Of a DNA stretch of 64,000 bases, positions 1-9,680 are shown piece by piece (the first letter of the stretch is position 1; every line of letters starts with the position of its first letter). The DNA is from Chitinophagales bacterium. Lineage in GTDB: Bacteria > Bacteroidota > Bacteroidia > Chitinophagales > Chitinophagaceae. The stretch covers positions 1 through 64,000 of the forward strand of contig JAIXKI010000002.1 in assembly GCA_026936105.1 (NCBI GenBank), in the 5' to 3' direction. The notes under the pieces are model-generated. The model was not told the DNA's origin. It searched no databases and saw nothing but the letters and a program-made list of their open reading frames with translations. Made by a program: the position numbers and the translations under genes.

Positions 1-20
1 AAAGTTATCGTTTTTTCAAC

Positions 21-587
21 TTAACAAGTGGTCTGATTTTGTAGAGGTATTATACTAATATCTCCAACCGACATTACATTGATATTATCAAGAACCAGGT
101 TCCCTGCATCCTGTGAAGTACCTCCTGCCAGAAATCCATAGGCACAATTCTGTATCTGAAAATTCTTAATTACCAGAAATCGTCTGTTCTGGCAATTAAA
201 GCCAATGCCGAAGGACCTGTTAATACCAATAAAAGTAGGCATATCCACACTGTTGAAAGCTGACGGGAATGTACTGTCATTTACCAGGATCGGAGGTTGG
301 TCGCCGGGTGTTGTTTTGTATCCAAGAAATACTATGGGGCTGTTGGTTGTTCCGTTTTTTGAAAAAACGACATTTTCAGTGTATAACCCGGCTTTTACAT
401 AAACAGTATCTCCGGGACTTGCAATTGTTGAAGCATAGGTAAGCGTTTTCCATGGCTGAGCCAGGCTGCCACTATTTGAATCATTTCCGTTTGTATCTAC
501 ATAATAGACATTTCCAAAAGAATAATTTATAGAAACCAGAGTAAACAACATGACAACTTGTGTTTCTTTGAACAACTGAAGTAACAT
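21..587 (-). pseudogene. Truncated right-handed parallel beta-helix protein
   Basis: The 188-residue reading frame begins with a hydrophobic signal-like segment (about residues 10-26). It continues with the opening typical of secreted beta-helix proteins: YYVDTNGNDSNSGS, then PWKTLTYA and PGDTVYVKAGLY. Family members are usually well over 350 residues, but this frame stops at 21-23 just as the helix coils begin (residues about 135-175). The other two frames beyond the break also carry stops nearby, with a helix-like stretch (YNTSTKSDHLL) in a shifted frame. I read it as frameshifted or truncated; a natural short protein is the alternative. It lies downstream of the larger beta-helix gene at 825-2828 on the same strand. 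Confidence 0.5.
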
Positions 588-824
588 TTTTGAATAACCT
601 TTTATTTTTACGAAAACTGTTTAAGTACTAATAGAGTTATCAAGAAAACAAACAGAGCAGAGTATGACCTCTAATACTCTTAAATTACAATAAAGAAATT
701 TTAAAATATGACTGTACTAAAATTTCCATACCTACCCCATCATAACACCATTTCATAAAAGAATCAGCTAAGCTCTTTACCATACCGGAAAACCACCATT
801 TTCATCCATGGATGATCCGGCGCT

Positions 825-2828
825 TTAATTCACTTTTATAAGACAAACCCATTCATAAGGATCAAGTATCAATGTCCCTTTAAATATTCTGCCACCTGGA
901 TCCGAATATTGTTCATGTCCAAGGTTAATAGTTTTTTTGTTTCTTCTGTCATTATAAAAGATCCTGATATATTTAGAATAATGCTTATTATCAATAGAGA
1001 GGAACTGGCTATTTATTTCATACTGATATTTATTCTGCCATTCAGAAATGGAATATTTTTGCCTTAGGGTGCTTTCAATTACTTCCTCAAATAAGTTATT
1101 ATTGATTGTATCAGCAATAACCGGATAGTAGAAAAAGTTACTATCAATTTCCCCAAAACGTTTAATATCATTTTCCTGAGTACGATAGCTACTGAGTAAT
1201 GGTGTATTGAATGATGAAATAAAAATATTTCTGTTAATTACATTACTGTGCATCGTACCCCCTCTCCAAATAATATCCTGATGCATGGCAAATGGTATTC
1301 CACATTCAAAAGCAAGATTGTTTATAACATTAATCTCGCGGGCATCATGCAGGAATATACCTATTTCAGCGCAATGCCCAACAATATTATCCCGGATCTC
1401 AGTACCGCTGGAACAATCATCCATATAAATACCAATGGCTGACCTAAAGTCTGACTGGTTTGTCCCTGCTCCGTTTCCAATTCCATTCATTACAATATTT
1501 CCGATTATTTTTCTGTCCCGGAATGTAACTAATGGCCTTTTGCCGGCAACTGTATAAATTCCTCCCCCATCATCTTTGACCATTGTAAAATTCCGAACGA
1601 CATTATTTTTTATCAGAACATTATTACCTGAAAAATGAATCCCGATATAGCCAATGCTGTCAATTACATTATTTTCAACAACATTATTATTTCCACCTAT
1701 ACTGACACCTTCTGTTTTGCTGTTTCCGCTCGGCCCGGTTCCATCGATCAGACCACACCTTTTAATTATGTTTCCTTTGATTTCTGTATTGTAGCAATCT
1801 TTCATCAGAAAAATTCCGGTATTGTAAACATCCTGAATAGTATTATTGACTACCCTAAGGTCTGACACTTCCAATCCCGAAATGCCATTTAATCCTGCAT
1901 GTGAGATAGTACAATTCTCAATTATGAAATTTCTTGACTTTGTGAGATTGATGGCATCTTTATTTGCGCCAACAAAATGTAGTCCACTGATATTTACATA
2001 CGACTGGTTATCAGCATGCAGAAGAATATCATGTAGGCTTATCTGAATTTGATAGCGTGCAGGGCTTTCATCTTTAAAATACACAAATATTTTATTTGCC
2101 GCTGCATTAAAATACCATTCACCAAAACGATCAAGAGTACCTATATGATTTTGAATAAAATAACCAAATCCTTTCCATGGAACATAGCTGCTTTTAGTTT
2201 CATACCATATAACCGAATCTAAATGCTTTGTAATTACATTACGGTCAATGAGCCATCTTTTTGGTTTTATCACAAGTTCAGCACCTGTCCAATTCGGTTC
2301 ACCTTTTAATTCACGATCAATTATAGCGAGGTTGCTATCTGCACTTTCCAGCCGAAGATACCCGTCTTCTGTTTCATCCGGATTTGGGTACCTGCCCATT
2401 GAAAAGAACTTGCCGTTAATTGAAAACAAGTTAACAAAGTCAGGTAATTCAGGGGTTCTACATCCCCAGATATCACCCCTGAATCTAACCCATTGAGTTA
2501 ACCTGACTCTCCCATCAATTACAGGAGCAGCTTTAACCGTAGGACCATAAGTTGAAATAACTATATGTTTTTGTTTACTACCTGACTTAGAAATATTAAT
2601 TGTTCCTTTAAAAATATCGCCCCGGAGAAGCAGTATTGAATCACCCGGCTCCAGTAAGGCCATTATTGAGTTGAGTTTTTCTAAACTTCTCCAGGGTGTG
2701 GCAGAATGTTGTGCCTGAATTATTGTTCGGCTGTCATCTCCTTTAGAAGCAGAAAAATAATATGTCTTTGCATTCAGATCACTTTGGCAAAAATGAAAAA
2801 CCAACAAAAGGCATAACAATCCTTTCAT
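825..2828 (-). CDS. Secreted right-handed parallel beta-helix repeat protein
   Basis: This 667-residue protein has an N-terminal signal peptide (about residues 1-20) and then an opening motif YYFSASKGDD with PWRSLEKLN and PGDSILLLRG. A long run of NxI/IxxN coils (about residues 270-530), such as ENCTISHAG, VVNNTIQDV and IKGNIIKRC, forms a right-handed beta-helix. Such folds occur in polysaccharide lyases and several glycoside hydrolase families. Residues 90-250 form a mixed domain with GRYPNPDE. I cannot assign a CAZy family. It lies downstream of the SusC/SusD/lipoprotein genes on the same strand after a 332-bp gap, so a role in glycan depolymerisation is inferred from context only. Confidence 0.75.
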   Translation of the reverse strand: MKGLLCLLLVFHFCQSDLNAKTYYFSASKGDDSRTIIQAQHSATPWRSLEKLNSIMALLEPGDSILLLRGDIFKGTINISKSGSKQKHIVISTYGPTVKAAPVIDGRVRLTQWVRFRGDIWGCRTPELPDFVNLFSINGKFFSMGRYPNPDETEDGYLRLESADSNLAIIDRELKGEPNWTGAELVIKPKRWLIDRNVITKHLDSVIWYETKSSYVPWKGFGYFIQNHIGTLDRFGEWYFNAAANKIFVYFKDESPARYQIQISLHDILLHADNQSYVNISGLHFVGANKDAINLTKSRNFIIENCTISHAGLNGISGLEVSDLRVVNNTIQDVYNTGIFLMKDCYNTEIKGNIIKRCGLIDGTGPSGNSKTEGVSIGGNNNVVENNVIDSIGYIGIHFSGNNVLIKNNVVRNFTMVKDDGGGIYTVAGKRPLVTFRDRKIIGNIVMNGIGNGAGTNQSDFRSAIGIYMDDCSSGTEIRDNIVGHCAEIGIFLHDAREINVINNLAFECGIPFAMHQDIIWRGGTMHSNVINRNIFISSFNTPLLSSYRTQENDIKRFGEIDSNFFYYPVIADTINNNLFEEVIESTLRQKYSISEWQNKYQYEINSQFLSIDNKHYSKYIRIFYNDRRNKKTINLGHEQYSDPGGRIFKGTLILDPYEWVCLIKVN

Positions 2829-3160
2829 ATTATAAACTCATTAATCTTCAATTTCTATAGTATTATCATTATTCCTTTTTTTATGACCCTTTCATTATGA
2901 AAAGGATCATGAAGAGTCACATTATCTTAATCTCACAGTCTTATATCATCGCATTGTTATTGTATCGAAATTATATAATGCCAATACACTAAAGTTAAAA
3001 TCAATTCCAGATCAGGATTTTTATTTAAAGATCAAAGGAGCTATTTCTTTGAGCCCAATATCCGAAGGTTTAATATCTCCTGAGTTTCAAAACTATTATA
3101 TTTAAAGAATTAATTTTCATAAATCGGATTAGAAATAATACAAATAAAATACTAACCTCG
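2829..3160. other. Intergenic stretch with an imperfect inverted repeat
   Basis: This 332-bp gap separates the beta-helix gene from the lipoprotein gene. It holds an imperfect inverted repeat at 2883-2910 (arms ATGACCC-TTTCAT and ATGAAAAGGATCAT, one wobble and one bulge) about 55 bp upstream of the 2828 start codon. No T-run follows it on either strand in a position that would make a standard terminator. I see no operator of the LacI type described at 9293 and elsewhere, and no convincing small gene. Confidence 0.4.
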
Positions 3161-3883
3161 TTAATAAGTATAATAATTCTCAGTAATCAAGATTTCCTGG
3201 GTGTTTATTCCATTTTTTTTACCAACTATGACAATTGTATAAGCTCTTTCAGCTAAAAACCTTATAGTAGGTTCCTGATAAACCAATGTATCAACTCCCG
3301 GATTTATTGCTGTAATGGTTATAACCTGTGTCGTAGAATCCCTTATAACAGGAGCGCTTACTGTTTTACTACCAATTGTACTAAAGACTTTTTGCATAGG
3401 CATAAGAGGTGTTTCAAAATATATATCATATTTTGAATTGGGGTCAGGGTTCATATTAGCTATTCTAAATCTTGTTTTATTATCACCCGGTGAACTCACA
3501 TCGTCTTCAACAAATACAGATTCCGGATTTGCCTGAGTGCCGGTATAAAAGAGTGTGTACGCTTTCTTATCTTCCATTGATATAGGGACAGAATATATCA
3601 GTGTACCGTTTTCATCTTTGAATTTCGCAACTCTTTGCCCGGAAAACAATACCTGGTAATATGTTTGCTCTGCATAGTATAAATCGCCTCCATATAATCT
3701 TACCGTTGTATCTAATGAAAACGCAACTGGAATATCATCAGCGTCCCAGGCACATACTACATTCAGATTAGAGGCTTGAAACTTTTCATAAGTAATCCCC
3801 GGTTTTTTACAGCTGATCAAAATAAATACTAACAGAGAAATGGAATTTATTTTATTTCTAACTGATGAGTTTAAAAAAGACAT
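3161..3883 (-). CDS. Lipoprotein of the SusCD locus, function unknown
   Basis: This 240-residue protein has a lipobox ending in LISC (Cys about residue 25), so it is likely a lipoprotein. The middle and end resemble the repeated Ig-like sandwich seen in DUF4397-type proteins (RFRIANMNPDPNSKYDIYFE, then AYTIVIVG near the C-terminus), but the similarity is loose. It directly follows susD (75-bp gap), the usual place for an accessory surface glycan-binding lipoprotein in Bacteroidota glycan-uptake loci. The glycan-binding role is inferred from position only. Confidence 0.65.
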   Translation of the reverse strand: MSFLNSSVRNKINSISLLVFILISCKKPGITYEKFQASNLNVVCAWDADDIPVAFSLDTTVRLYGGDLYYAEQTYYQVLFSGQRVAKFKDENGTLIYSVPISMEDKKAYTLFYTGTQANPESVFVEDDVSSPGDNKTRFRIANMNPDPNSKYDIYFETPLMPMQKVFSTIGSKTVSAPVIRDSTTQVITITAINPGVDTLVYQEPTIRFLAERAYTIVIVGKKNGINTQEILITENYYTY

Positions 3884-3957
3884 AAACTTTTGATTTTTGA
3901 ATTTATAATATTTAACCCAGAATCATGAGCAGATATATAATAAATTGGATTCTATCT

Positions 3958-5475
3958 TTACCAGCCTTTATTTTGATACCAACCATTTGCATCCACATCA
4001 CGTAATGGTACAGGCCATAATAACCATTTTTCATCAACGCCAGCCCCGTTTGAATTGCGCCATGCCGACTGAAGTTTGTTAGCATCTATTTTTTCTTTCC
4101 AATTACCCCAACGCTGCAAGTCAAAATAACGCATCCCTTCTCCAAGCAATTCCAAAGCTCTTTCTTCCATAATCGCATCTCTAAACTGGTCTTTTGTTAA
4201 TCCGCTCAGCGGTGCTAATCCTGCTCTTGAACGTATCTCATTTATCTGCGTGTAAGCTTCCGGTGGGGGTGCTGATGCAGCTTCATTAGCAGCTTCGGCA
4301 TACAACAATTTTATTTCTCCTAATCTCAATATATTCCAATTATATAAATAATTATCCCAGTAAAACCGATGACTATCATCACCTTCCGGCCATTTTGGAT
4401 AAACTGTCAATATATTCCTGTTTGAATCTGATTGAGGTACTCTAACCCAGGAGTTGTCAAGAACCATATAATCAGAAATATTCCAGGATTTCCTTTTATC
4501 AACAGGATTAATTCTTCTCAGCCACTCAATATTAATTTTATCTACCCAGTTTTTTCCCCCTCCTATAGGACCGGGTGATCCGTAAGCTTCAGGACCGGTG
4601 GCATAAGGAAAATTACAAGGGGAATTGGTGGAGTATTGTATATCAAGAATTACTTCATTACATGGAATATCCATTGCGGACTTTTTAAATATATCAGTAT
4701 AATCGCTTTCTAATGAATAGGTGCCTGATTCTATCACTTCTTTTGCTTTATCTCTCGCCAAAGCCCACATGCTAGGGTCTCCTCCAACTTTTGTCCCTGT
4801 CTCAGAATCCCTGTGAAAACCTGCCCTTGTTATATAAACCTGAGCCAGCAAAGCTTTTACAGAACCATTCTTAAACTTTCCATCATTTACTGCATCAGGA
4901 AGTTTATCTTCAGCAAATTTCAGATCACTAATAATCTGCTCGTACACATCTTCAACTGAGCTACGGGGATTATTTATCGTACCTGATGTGGTAGGTGTAA
5001 GAACTAAAGGTAAATCACCAAACCACCGTACTAAATAAAAGTAGAACAATGCTCGTAATGCTTTAGCTTCGGCTATCTTAGGAGTAACCCATGTTTCACT
5101 ATTATTTTTTTCAAGGCTGGAAATAAGATTATTGCATGAATTTATACCTGTAAACATAGTTCTCCACATTGCTTCAGAAAAAGCCTTAGCATAACTGGTA
5201 TTCCTATAATTGCTCGTGAATCCATCATGCACTAAATCATTTAATTCACAAGTGTATATCGCTCCATACCCTTGGAACGTATTATTTCTTGAGCCAGAAA
5301 ATTCAGTTCCAGCCAAACTTTGATAGGCCCCATTCAAAGCCACATCTGCATCATTAGCAGATGCAGGAAAATTACCAGGAGTTAGAAAATCAAAAGGCTT
5401 CTCTTCCAAAAATTTTTTACAGCTGATAGTGCTCATTACTGTCAATGCTATCAGGCTAATCAATATTTTTTTCAT
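3958..5475 (-). CDS. susD: SusD/RagB-family nutrient-binding lipoprotein
   Basis: The 505-residue lipoprotein has a lipobox STISC followed by KKFLEEKP, the usual start of mature SusD proteins. ALNGAYQSL, the helical LRALFYFYLVRWFGDLPLVL segment and the C-terminal EERALELLGEGMRYFDLQRWG are hallmark SusD/RagB sequences. SusD proteins are surface lids on the SusC channel that capture oligosaccharides or peptides. The gene starts 38 bp after susC ends, so the two are one operon. Length and motifs are complete and I see no sign of damage. The substrate cannot be read from the sequence. Confidence 0.93.
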   Translation of the reverse strand: MKKILISLIALTVMSTISCKKFLEEKPFDFLTPGNFPASANDADVALNGAYQSLAGTEFSGSRNNTFQGYGAIYTCELNDLVHDGFTSNYRNTSYAKAFSEAMWRTMFTGINSCNNLISSLEKNNSETWVTPKIAEAKALRALFYFYLVRWFGDLPLVLTPTTSGTINNPRSSVEDVYEQIISDLKFAEDKLPDAVNDGKFKNGSVKALLAQVYITRAGFHRDSETGTKVGGDPSMWALARDKAKEVIESGTYSLESDYTDIFKKSAMDIPCNEVILDIQYSTNSPCNFPYATGPEAYGSPGPIGGGKNWVDKINIEWLRRINPVDKRKSWNISDYMVLDNSWVRVPQSDSNRNILTVYPKWPEGDDSHRFYWDNYLYNWNILRLGEIKLLYAEAANEAASAPPPEAYTQINEIRSRAGLAPLSGLTKDQFRDAIMEERALELLGEGMRYFDLQRWGNWKEKIDANKLQSAWRNSNGAGVDEKWLLWPVPLRDVDANGWYQNKGW

Positions 5476-5513
5476 ATAATTATTTTAAAATATTTTATCA
5501 AAAAACTACACAA

Positions 5514-8500
5514 TTAAAAAGAAACATTTATTCCGAATGTGAACATTCTGCTTCTTGGATAAGCACCATAATCCATACCAGGAGTTATGATTGAATTTTT
5601 AAAATTCACTTCAGGATCATATCCGGTATATCGGGTAAAGGTCAACAGGTTTTGAGCACTGGCATATACCCGAAGTCTGTTAAATGGGAGTCTTTTCCCT
5701 TTTATCGTAGAAATATTGTATCCTAATTGAACATTTTTTAACCGGAAATAGGAACCATCTTCAATTGAATAAGAAGTAGTGTAATCATATTCGGTATCAT
5801 AACTGCTGTTCCAAAGTTGTGCATTTATCTGTGGATTAAGTTGTGTCCAATGATTATACATGGAGACAGGACCACCCTGGAGGCCCCCAGGACGTTCATA
5901 AATGTTTTTAATGGTATTAAATATTTTATTCCCATAAGAAAAAGTGAATAAAAAACTAAGCTCAAATTGTCCGTAACGGAATTCATTATTAAATCCTCCA
6001 AAAAAGTCAGGATTCCCATTACCAAGAATTGCCCTGTCATCACTGTCAACTACACCATCCCCATTTACATCTTTATACTTCCTGGCTCCTGATCTGATAG
6101 GAGTCATATCGTGAGGCAGAACTTCGGTATAAAGTTCCTCATCTGTGTTAATATAACCGTCAAATACCCATCCATAAAAATTACCTAAAGGTTCGCCCAC
6201 TTTCACAATCCAACCACCATATCTTTTGTACCCCTGTATTTGAAACGATTCCTGGTTATCACTTAACGCCAGCACTTTTCCTCTATTAAAAGCAATATTG
6301 AAGTTGCTGTTCCATGTAAATTTTTTTGACTTAACATTAATGGTATTAAGGTTTATCTCCATGCCTTTTACCTGAATGTCACCCACATTTCTATAAACTT
6401 CAGAATACCCTGAATAATAGGAAATAGGTGCGGCCAGTAAAAGATCTTTTGATTTCTTTTTATAAGCATCTACTGTCAATAGAAGCCTATCATCAAATAA
6501 TCCAAGATCAAGACCTATATTAGTCTGAATATTCGTTTCCCATTTCAAATCACCTACCCCAAAACTTATTGGTGCTAGCCCAAGAGGATAACTTGTTTGA
6601 TTCATCACAGGAGGTCTTGAAAAGTTTGAATATCGGGTCAGAGAAGAATAAGAGGGAACACTTTCATTTCCAACCATCCCCCAGCTTACCCTTAGCTTCA
6701 AAGAAGATATTTGCTTTATATTATTCATAAAGTTTTCTTCCTTGATTTTCCAGGCTGCCTGAGTTGAGGGAAAATAACCCCATCGGTGATTGGGAAATTT
6801 AGAGCTGCCATCTGCTCTCATTATCACTGTAAGTAAGTATTTACTTAAATAGTTATATCTTAATATGCCTAAATAGCTGGCTAATGAATATTTCGATTTT
6901 CCCGAGCTTGGATAGTCTGCAATTGTCCCGAAACCTAAATTATCATATCCTAAAACATCAATGGGGAACTGGTGTGATCCAAAGCCGTAGCTTTTGCTGG
7001 TACCGCTTTCAAGAGTAAAACCTGTCGTAAAATCAACGGTATGCTTATCAGCAAAAGTTTTATTATAGTTTAAAGTATTCTCACTCAGCCAACTAAAATC
7101 TTTTCCTATACTAATAGAACCTTCGCCATTTTGTAATTGGCCGTTTCCTGAAGTGGAAGGATAATAAGTACTATATTGGTCAGAAATACTATGAACACCA
7201 CCCGCTAAACGTAAAACAAGATTCTTCGTCAAGTTAAAATTAAATGCAGTATTAATACTTCCATTAAATACTTCATAAAATCGCTTATCCACGGTCAATG
7301 CTTCTACCGGGTCTGTTCCATAAATACCACCACGACGTAAATTTCGATCTAGGAATTCCGATAATCTTGTTACTCCATAACCTAAAAATGGTGAAGCTTT
7401 GATTACCGAATACATTACCTGGCTGCTTCCGCTCAAATTTGGTCCGGTTTTATCTCTTTGAGTTAAATAAATAACTGTTTCATTTGATACTATTTTATTT
7501 AACCTTGAATTAATATTCAAATCAACGGTATAGCGATGAAAATCGTTATTTATAGCTACGCCTTGTTGTTTGTCATAACCAAAGGATGCAACTACCTTTA
7601 CACTTTCAGTGCCCCCGGAAAGAGAAAGGTTATGAGATTGATTCACCCCGGTTCTGAAAGTAGATTTATACCAATCAACAGAGCTGGAATCTTTAAAAGT
7701 CCGCCAATTCTTAAAAATACTCGTATCACCGAAGGTGCCATCCATCTGCAACTGATGTTGCAATTCTGCATACTGCGCTACATTCAACAACTTAATAGGT
7801 CTTGCAATCTTAGAAGTACTAACATAGGCATTATATTCAATTGTAAACCTTCCTGCCTTTCCGGATTTTGTTGTAATAATGATAACTCCATTAGCGCCTC
7901 TAGATCCATATGCAGCAGCTGAAGCATCTTTCAGAATATCAATCGTTTCAATATCGTTAGGATTAATGTTGAAATTGGAGCCTCCTAATTGTGGAAATCC
8001 ATTAATAACATAAAGTGGTTCATTACTTGCAGATATTGAAGATCCTGCCCTTATGGTGATACTAACGGGCGCTCCCGGATCGCCTTCTGACGATGTTACC
8101 AAAACACCAGCAGCCCGTCCTTGTAAAGCTGTATTTAATGATAACTCAGTGCTTTTAACAACATCGCTGGCTTTAACACTGGAAATAGCGCTCGTAAGAT
8201 TTTTCCTTTGAACCTTACCATATCCCACAATCACTACCTCATCATTGATTTTACCTGAGAGGTTCAAAATTAGCTTTCCCAGATTCCGTTTATTTACTAC
8301 AACCTCAATTGATGAATATCCTACAAAAGAAATAAGCAGAGTGGCATTCAATTCTGTATTAATTGTAAAATATCCATTAACATCTGTTTTTGTTCCGATG
8401 TCAGTTCCCTTTACAATAATTGAAGCTCCGGAGAGTGGCTCCCCCAAGTAATTTACCACCTGTCCTTTTATTTCAATAAATGAACTAGTTTCACGGGTCG

Positions 8501-8942
8501 TTATAGTTTCCGTAGTTACTTTTATTTCATTTTCATTATCAGTACTATTGCCAGCAAAAAAGTCAGAAGTTAGATTCTGTTCTGTAAAATATTCGTCAGG
8601 TACTGACAGAAATATTTTATCCTCCAGGTCTATTGAAAATATTCCATCACTTTTCAGAAAAGATTGACTGCAGAAATTAGCATACCATATTTGCTTACCA
8701 GGCTCTGAAAATAAATTTCTAAAAGAGGCATGTTTCTCAGTAAGATTGACATTTGATGAACGCTCTTCAGCGTTTACTTTGAAATTAGCTCCGAATATCA
8801 GAATCGTACAGAGCTGAAATGTCAACAAGATTTTTTTAAACGATCTACTTGTTGCCGAATAGGAAATTAAACCTGTTAAACTTTGCTTTTTGTTTTTTTG
8901 TTCCTGCAAAAAAGCAGTAGAACAATTTGCATAAATTTGCAT
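5514..8942 (-). CDS. susC: SusC/RagA-family TonB-linked outer-membrane transporter
   Basis: The protein has 1142 residues. Order: an N-terminal extension and signal segment (about 1-58), a degenerate STN-like domain (about 68-130), a carboxypeptidase-regulatory beta-sandwich (IKGQVVNYLGEPLSGASIIVKG, about 152-228), a DEVVIVGYGKVQRKN linker, the plug (LQGRAAGVLV...YVINGFP...IDILKDASAAAYGSRGANGVIIITTK), then a 22-strand-type barrel ending in F at the last residue. It would import glycan fragments using TonB energy, with SusD as its lid. The start codon sits in a tandem 10-bp repeat (ATTTGCATAA twice). The leader reaches about 350 bp back to a LacI-type operator at 9293. Confidence 0.93.
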   Translation of the reverse strand: MQIYANCSTAFLQEQKNKKQSLTGLISYSATSRSFKKILLTFQLCTILIFGANFKVNAEERSSNVNLTEKHASFRNLFSEPGKQIWYANFCSQSFLKSDGIFSIDLEDKIFLSVPDEYFTEQNLTSDFFAGNSTDNENEIKVTTETITTRETSSFIEIKGQVVNYLGEPLSGASIIVKGTDIGTKTDVNGYFTINTELNATLLISFVGYSSIEVVVNKRNLGKLILNLSGKINDEVVIVGYGKVQRKNLTSAISSVKASDVVKSTELSLNTALQGRAAGVLVTSSEGDPGAPVSITIRAGSSISASNEPLYVINGFPQLGGSNFNINPNDIETIDILKDASAAAYGSRGANGVIIITTKSGKAGRFTIEYNAYVSTSKIARPIKLLNVAQYAELQHQLQMDGTFGDTSIFKNWRTFKDSSSVDWYKSTFRTGVNQSHNLSLSGGTESVKVVASFGYDKQQGVAINNDFHRYTVDLNINSRLNKIVSNETVIYLTQRDKTGPNLSGSSQVMYSVIKASPFLGYGVTRLSEFLDRNLRRGGIYGTDPVEALTVDKRFYEVFNGSINTAFNFNLTKNLVLRLAGGVHSISDQYSTYYPSTSGNGQLQNGEGSISIGKDFSWLSENTLNYNKTFADKHTVDFTTGFTLESGTSKSYGFGSHQFPIDVLGYDNLGFGTIADYPSSGKSKYSLASYLGILRYNYLSKYLLTVIMRADGSSKFPNHRWGYFPSTQAAWKIKEENFMNNIKQISSLKLRVSWGMVGNESVPSYSSLTRYSNFSRPPVMNQTSYPLGLAPISFGVGDLKWETNIQTNIGLDLGLFDDRLLLTVDAYKKKSKDLLLAAPISYYSGYSEVYRNVGDIQVKGMEINLNTINVKSKKFTWNSNFNIAFNRGKVLALSDNQESFQIQGYKRYGGWIVKVGEPLGNFYGWVFDGYINTDEELYTEVLPHDMTPIRSGARKYKDVNGDGVVDSDDRAILGNGNPDFFGGFNNEFRYGQFELSFLFTFSYGNKIFNTIKNIYERPGGLQGGPVSMYNHWTQLNPQINAQLWNSSYDTEYDYTTSYSIEDGSYFRLKNVQLGYNISTIKGKRLPFNRLRVYASAQNLLTFTRYTGYDPEVNFKNSIITPGMDYGAYPRSRMFTFGINVSF

Positions 8943-9011
8943 AAATTAGCGTTGTTTTGGGTTTTACAATAAATAATCTAACCGGTTGTTATGGATAACT
9001 CAAACTACTCG

Positions 9012-9043
9012 CCGGGTTCCGTCTTCATCGGAATCCGGTTTTT
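9012..9043 (+). terminator. Hairpin plus T-run in the susC leader, antisense-oriented
   Basis: A 10-bp stem (9012-9021 CCGGGTTCCG with 9029-9038 CGGAATCCGG, one G-T wobble) has a 7-nt loop and is followed by TTTTTGTTT on the plus strand. It would work as an intrinsic terminator for plus-strand transcripts, yet no plus-strand gene ends here. On the minus strand the same hairpin lies in the susC 5' leader, about 70 nt before the start codon. An antisense RNA over the susC start is one explanation; such RNAs are known for Bacteroides glycan loci. Confidence 0.55.
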
Positions 9044-9292
9044 GTTTCTCCTTTTTAATCTATTTCTATTTTATAAAGTCATATTCTACTTAAACTCTTG
9101 AATTACATTTTCCGAATGGAAAAATTTCACTGCCACAGCCAAGTAATATGTTACAACTCTCATTATCGCCGCTTTATTGTTATCCTCAAAATCAACGTCT
9201 AATTCTCAAATAAGTCATAAAAAACAAATACTAAAAATCTCATTGCTTATAAGTAAAGGGGCTAAACATCCTCTATGTTTTCAATAATTTTA

Positions 9293-9306
9293 CGTGTACG
9301 TTAACG
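9293..9306 (-). promoter_or_regulatory. LacI-type operator in front of the susCD operon
   Basis: The site reads CGTGTACGTTAACG and shares the 9-base core CGTGTACGT with five other sites in the window. The inner TACGTTAACGTA is a perfect 12-bp palindrome. It lies about 350 bp upstream of susC. On the minus strand a near -7 box (TTAATTTG) sits just upstream, compatible with repressor control of susC. Confidence 0.7.
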
Positions 9307-9607
9307 TAAGCAAATTAACAATTTTACTTAAATAAAAAAAATTATTTTATCCCTCTTCCGCCTATCCCTCTTCGGCCAAATTCCTCCCATAATAAAGTAG
9401 AAGTGCGAAAACTTATTGTCAGACCTTTTAAAATAAACACCTCCAACAGGTTGCCGAATGGAATGATTTAGAATAATTTGTAGAATGATTGCAATACCCG
9501 GTATAATGCAGAAAAACTCTTTTGAACCCCTGATACTTCTCCGTTTATGCCGGTTACATTGTAATAAAAACTACGCCCTAAAAACTATTATCAGGAATGA
9601 TTAATTT

Positions 9608-9621
9608 CGTGTACGTACCCA
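9608..9621 (+). promoter_or_regulatory. LacI-type operator overlapping the amidase promoter
   Basis: The site CGTGTACGTACCCA overlaps a -7-like box TAATTTCG (9602-9609; the Bacteroidota consensus is TAnnTTTG). The inferred transcription start falls near 9615, giving a leader of about 65 nt to the ATG at 9681. The surrounding 18 bases are identical, in opposite orientation, to the operator at 26245. Confidence 0.72.
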
Positions 9622-9680
9622 AATATTATGCAAAACCTGTTGCTAATTTGAAATCTGCGAAGAAACAACTCTTTTTCAAT

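Larger units (their letters stand above)
8943..9680. other. Divergent control region between susC and the amidase
   Basis: This non-coding stretch separates the minus-strand susC from the plus-strand amidase. It holds two LacI-type operators (9293-9306 and 9608-9621, 315 bp apart) and a strong hairpin with a plus-strand T-run (9012-9043). I see no other gene; the plus-strand frame from 9597 is rejected as the amidase start because it crosses the second operator. Confidence 0.6.

Noticed and set aside
802-815. 14-bp palindrome TCATCCATGGATGA downstream of the beta-helix gene
   Set aside because: No T-run and no second copy; likely chance or a weak 3' structure.
2883-2910. Imperfect inverted repeat as terminator
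   Set aside because: No T-run follows on either strand, so it is recorded only as an intergenic repeat.
7536-7922. Plus-strand frame of 128 codons opposite susC
   Set aside because: It lies entirely antisense to a well-supported gene and has no family features.
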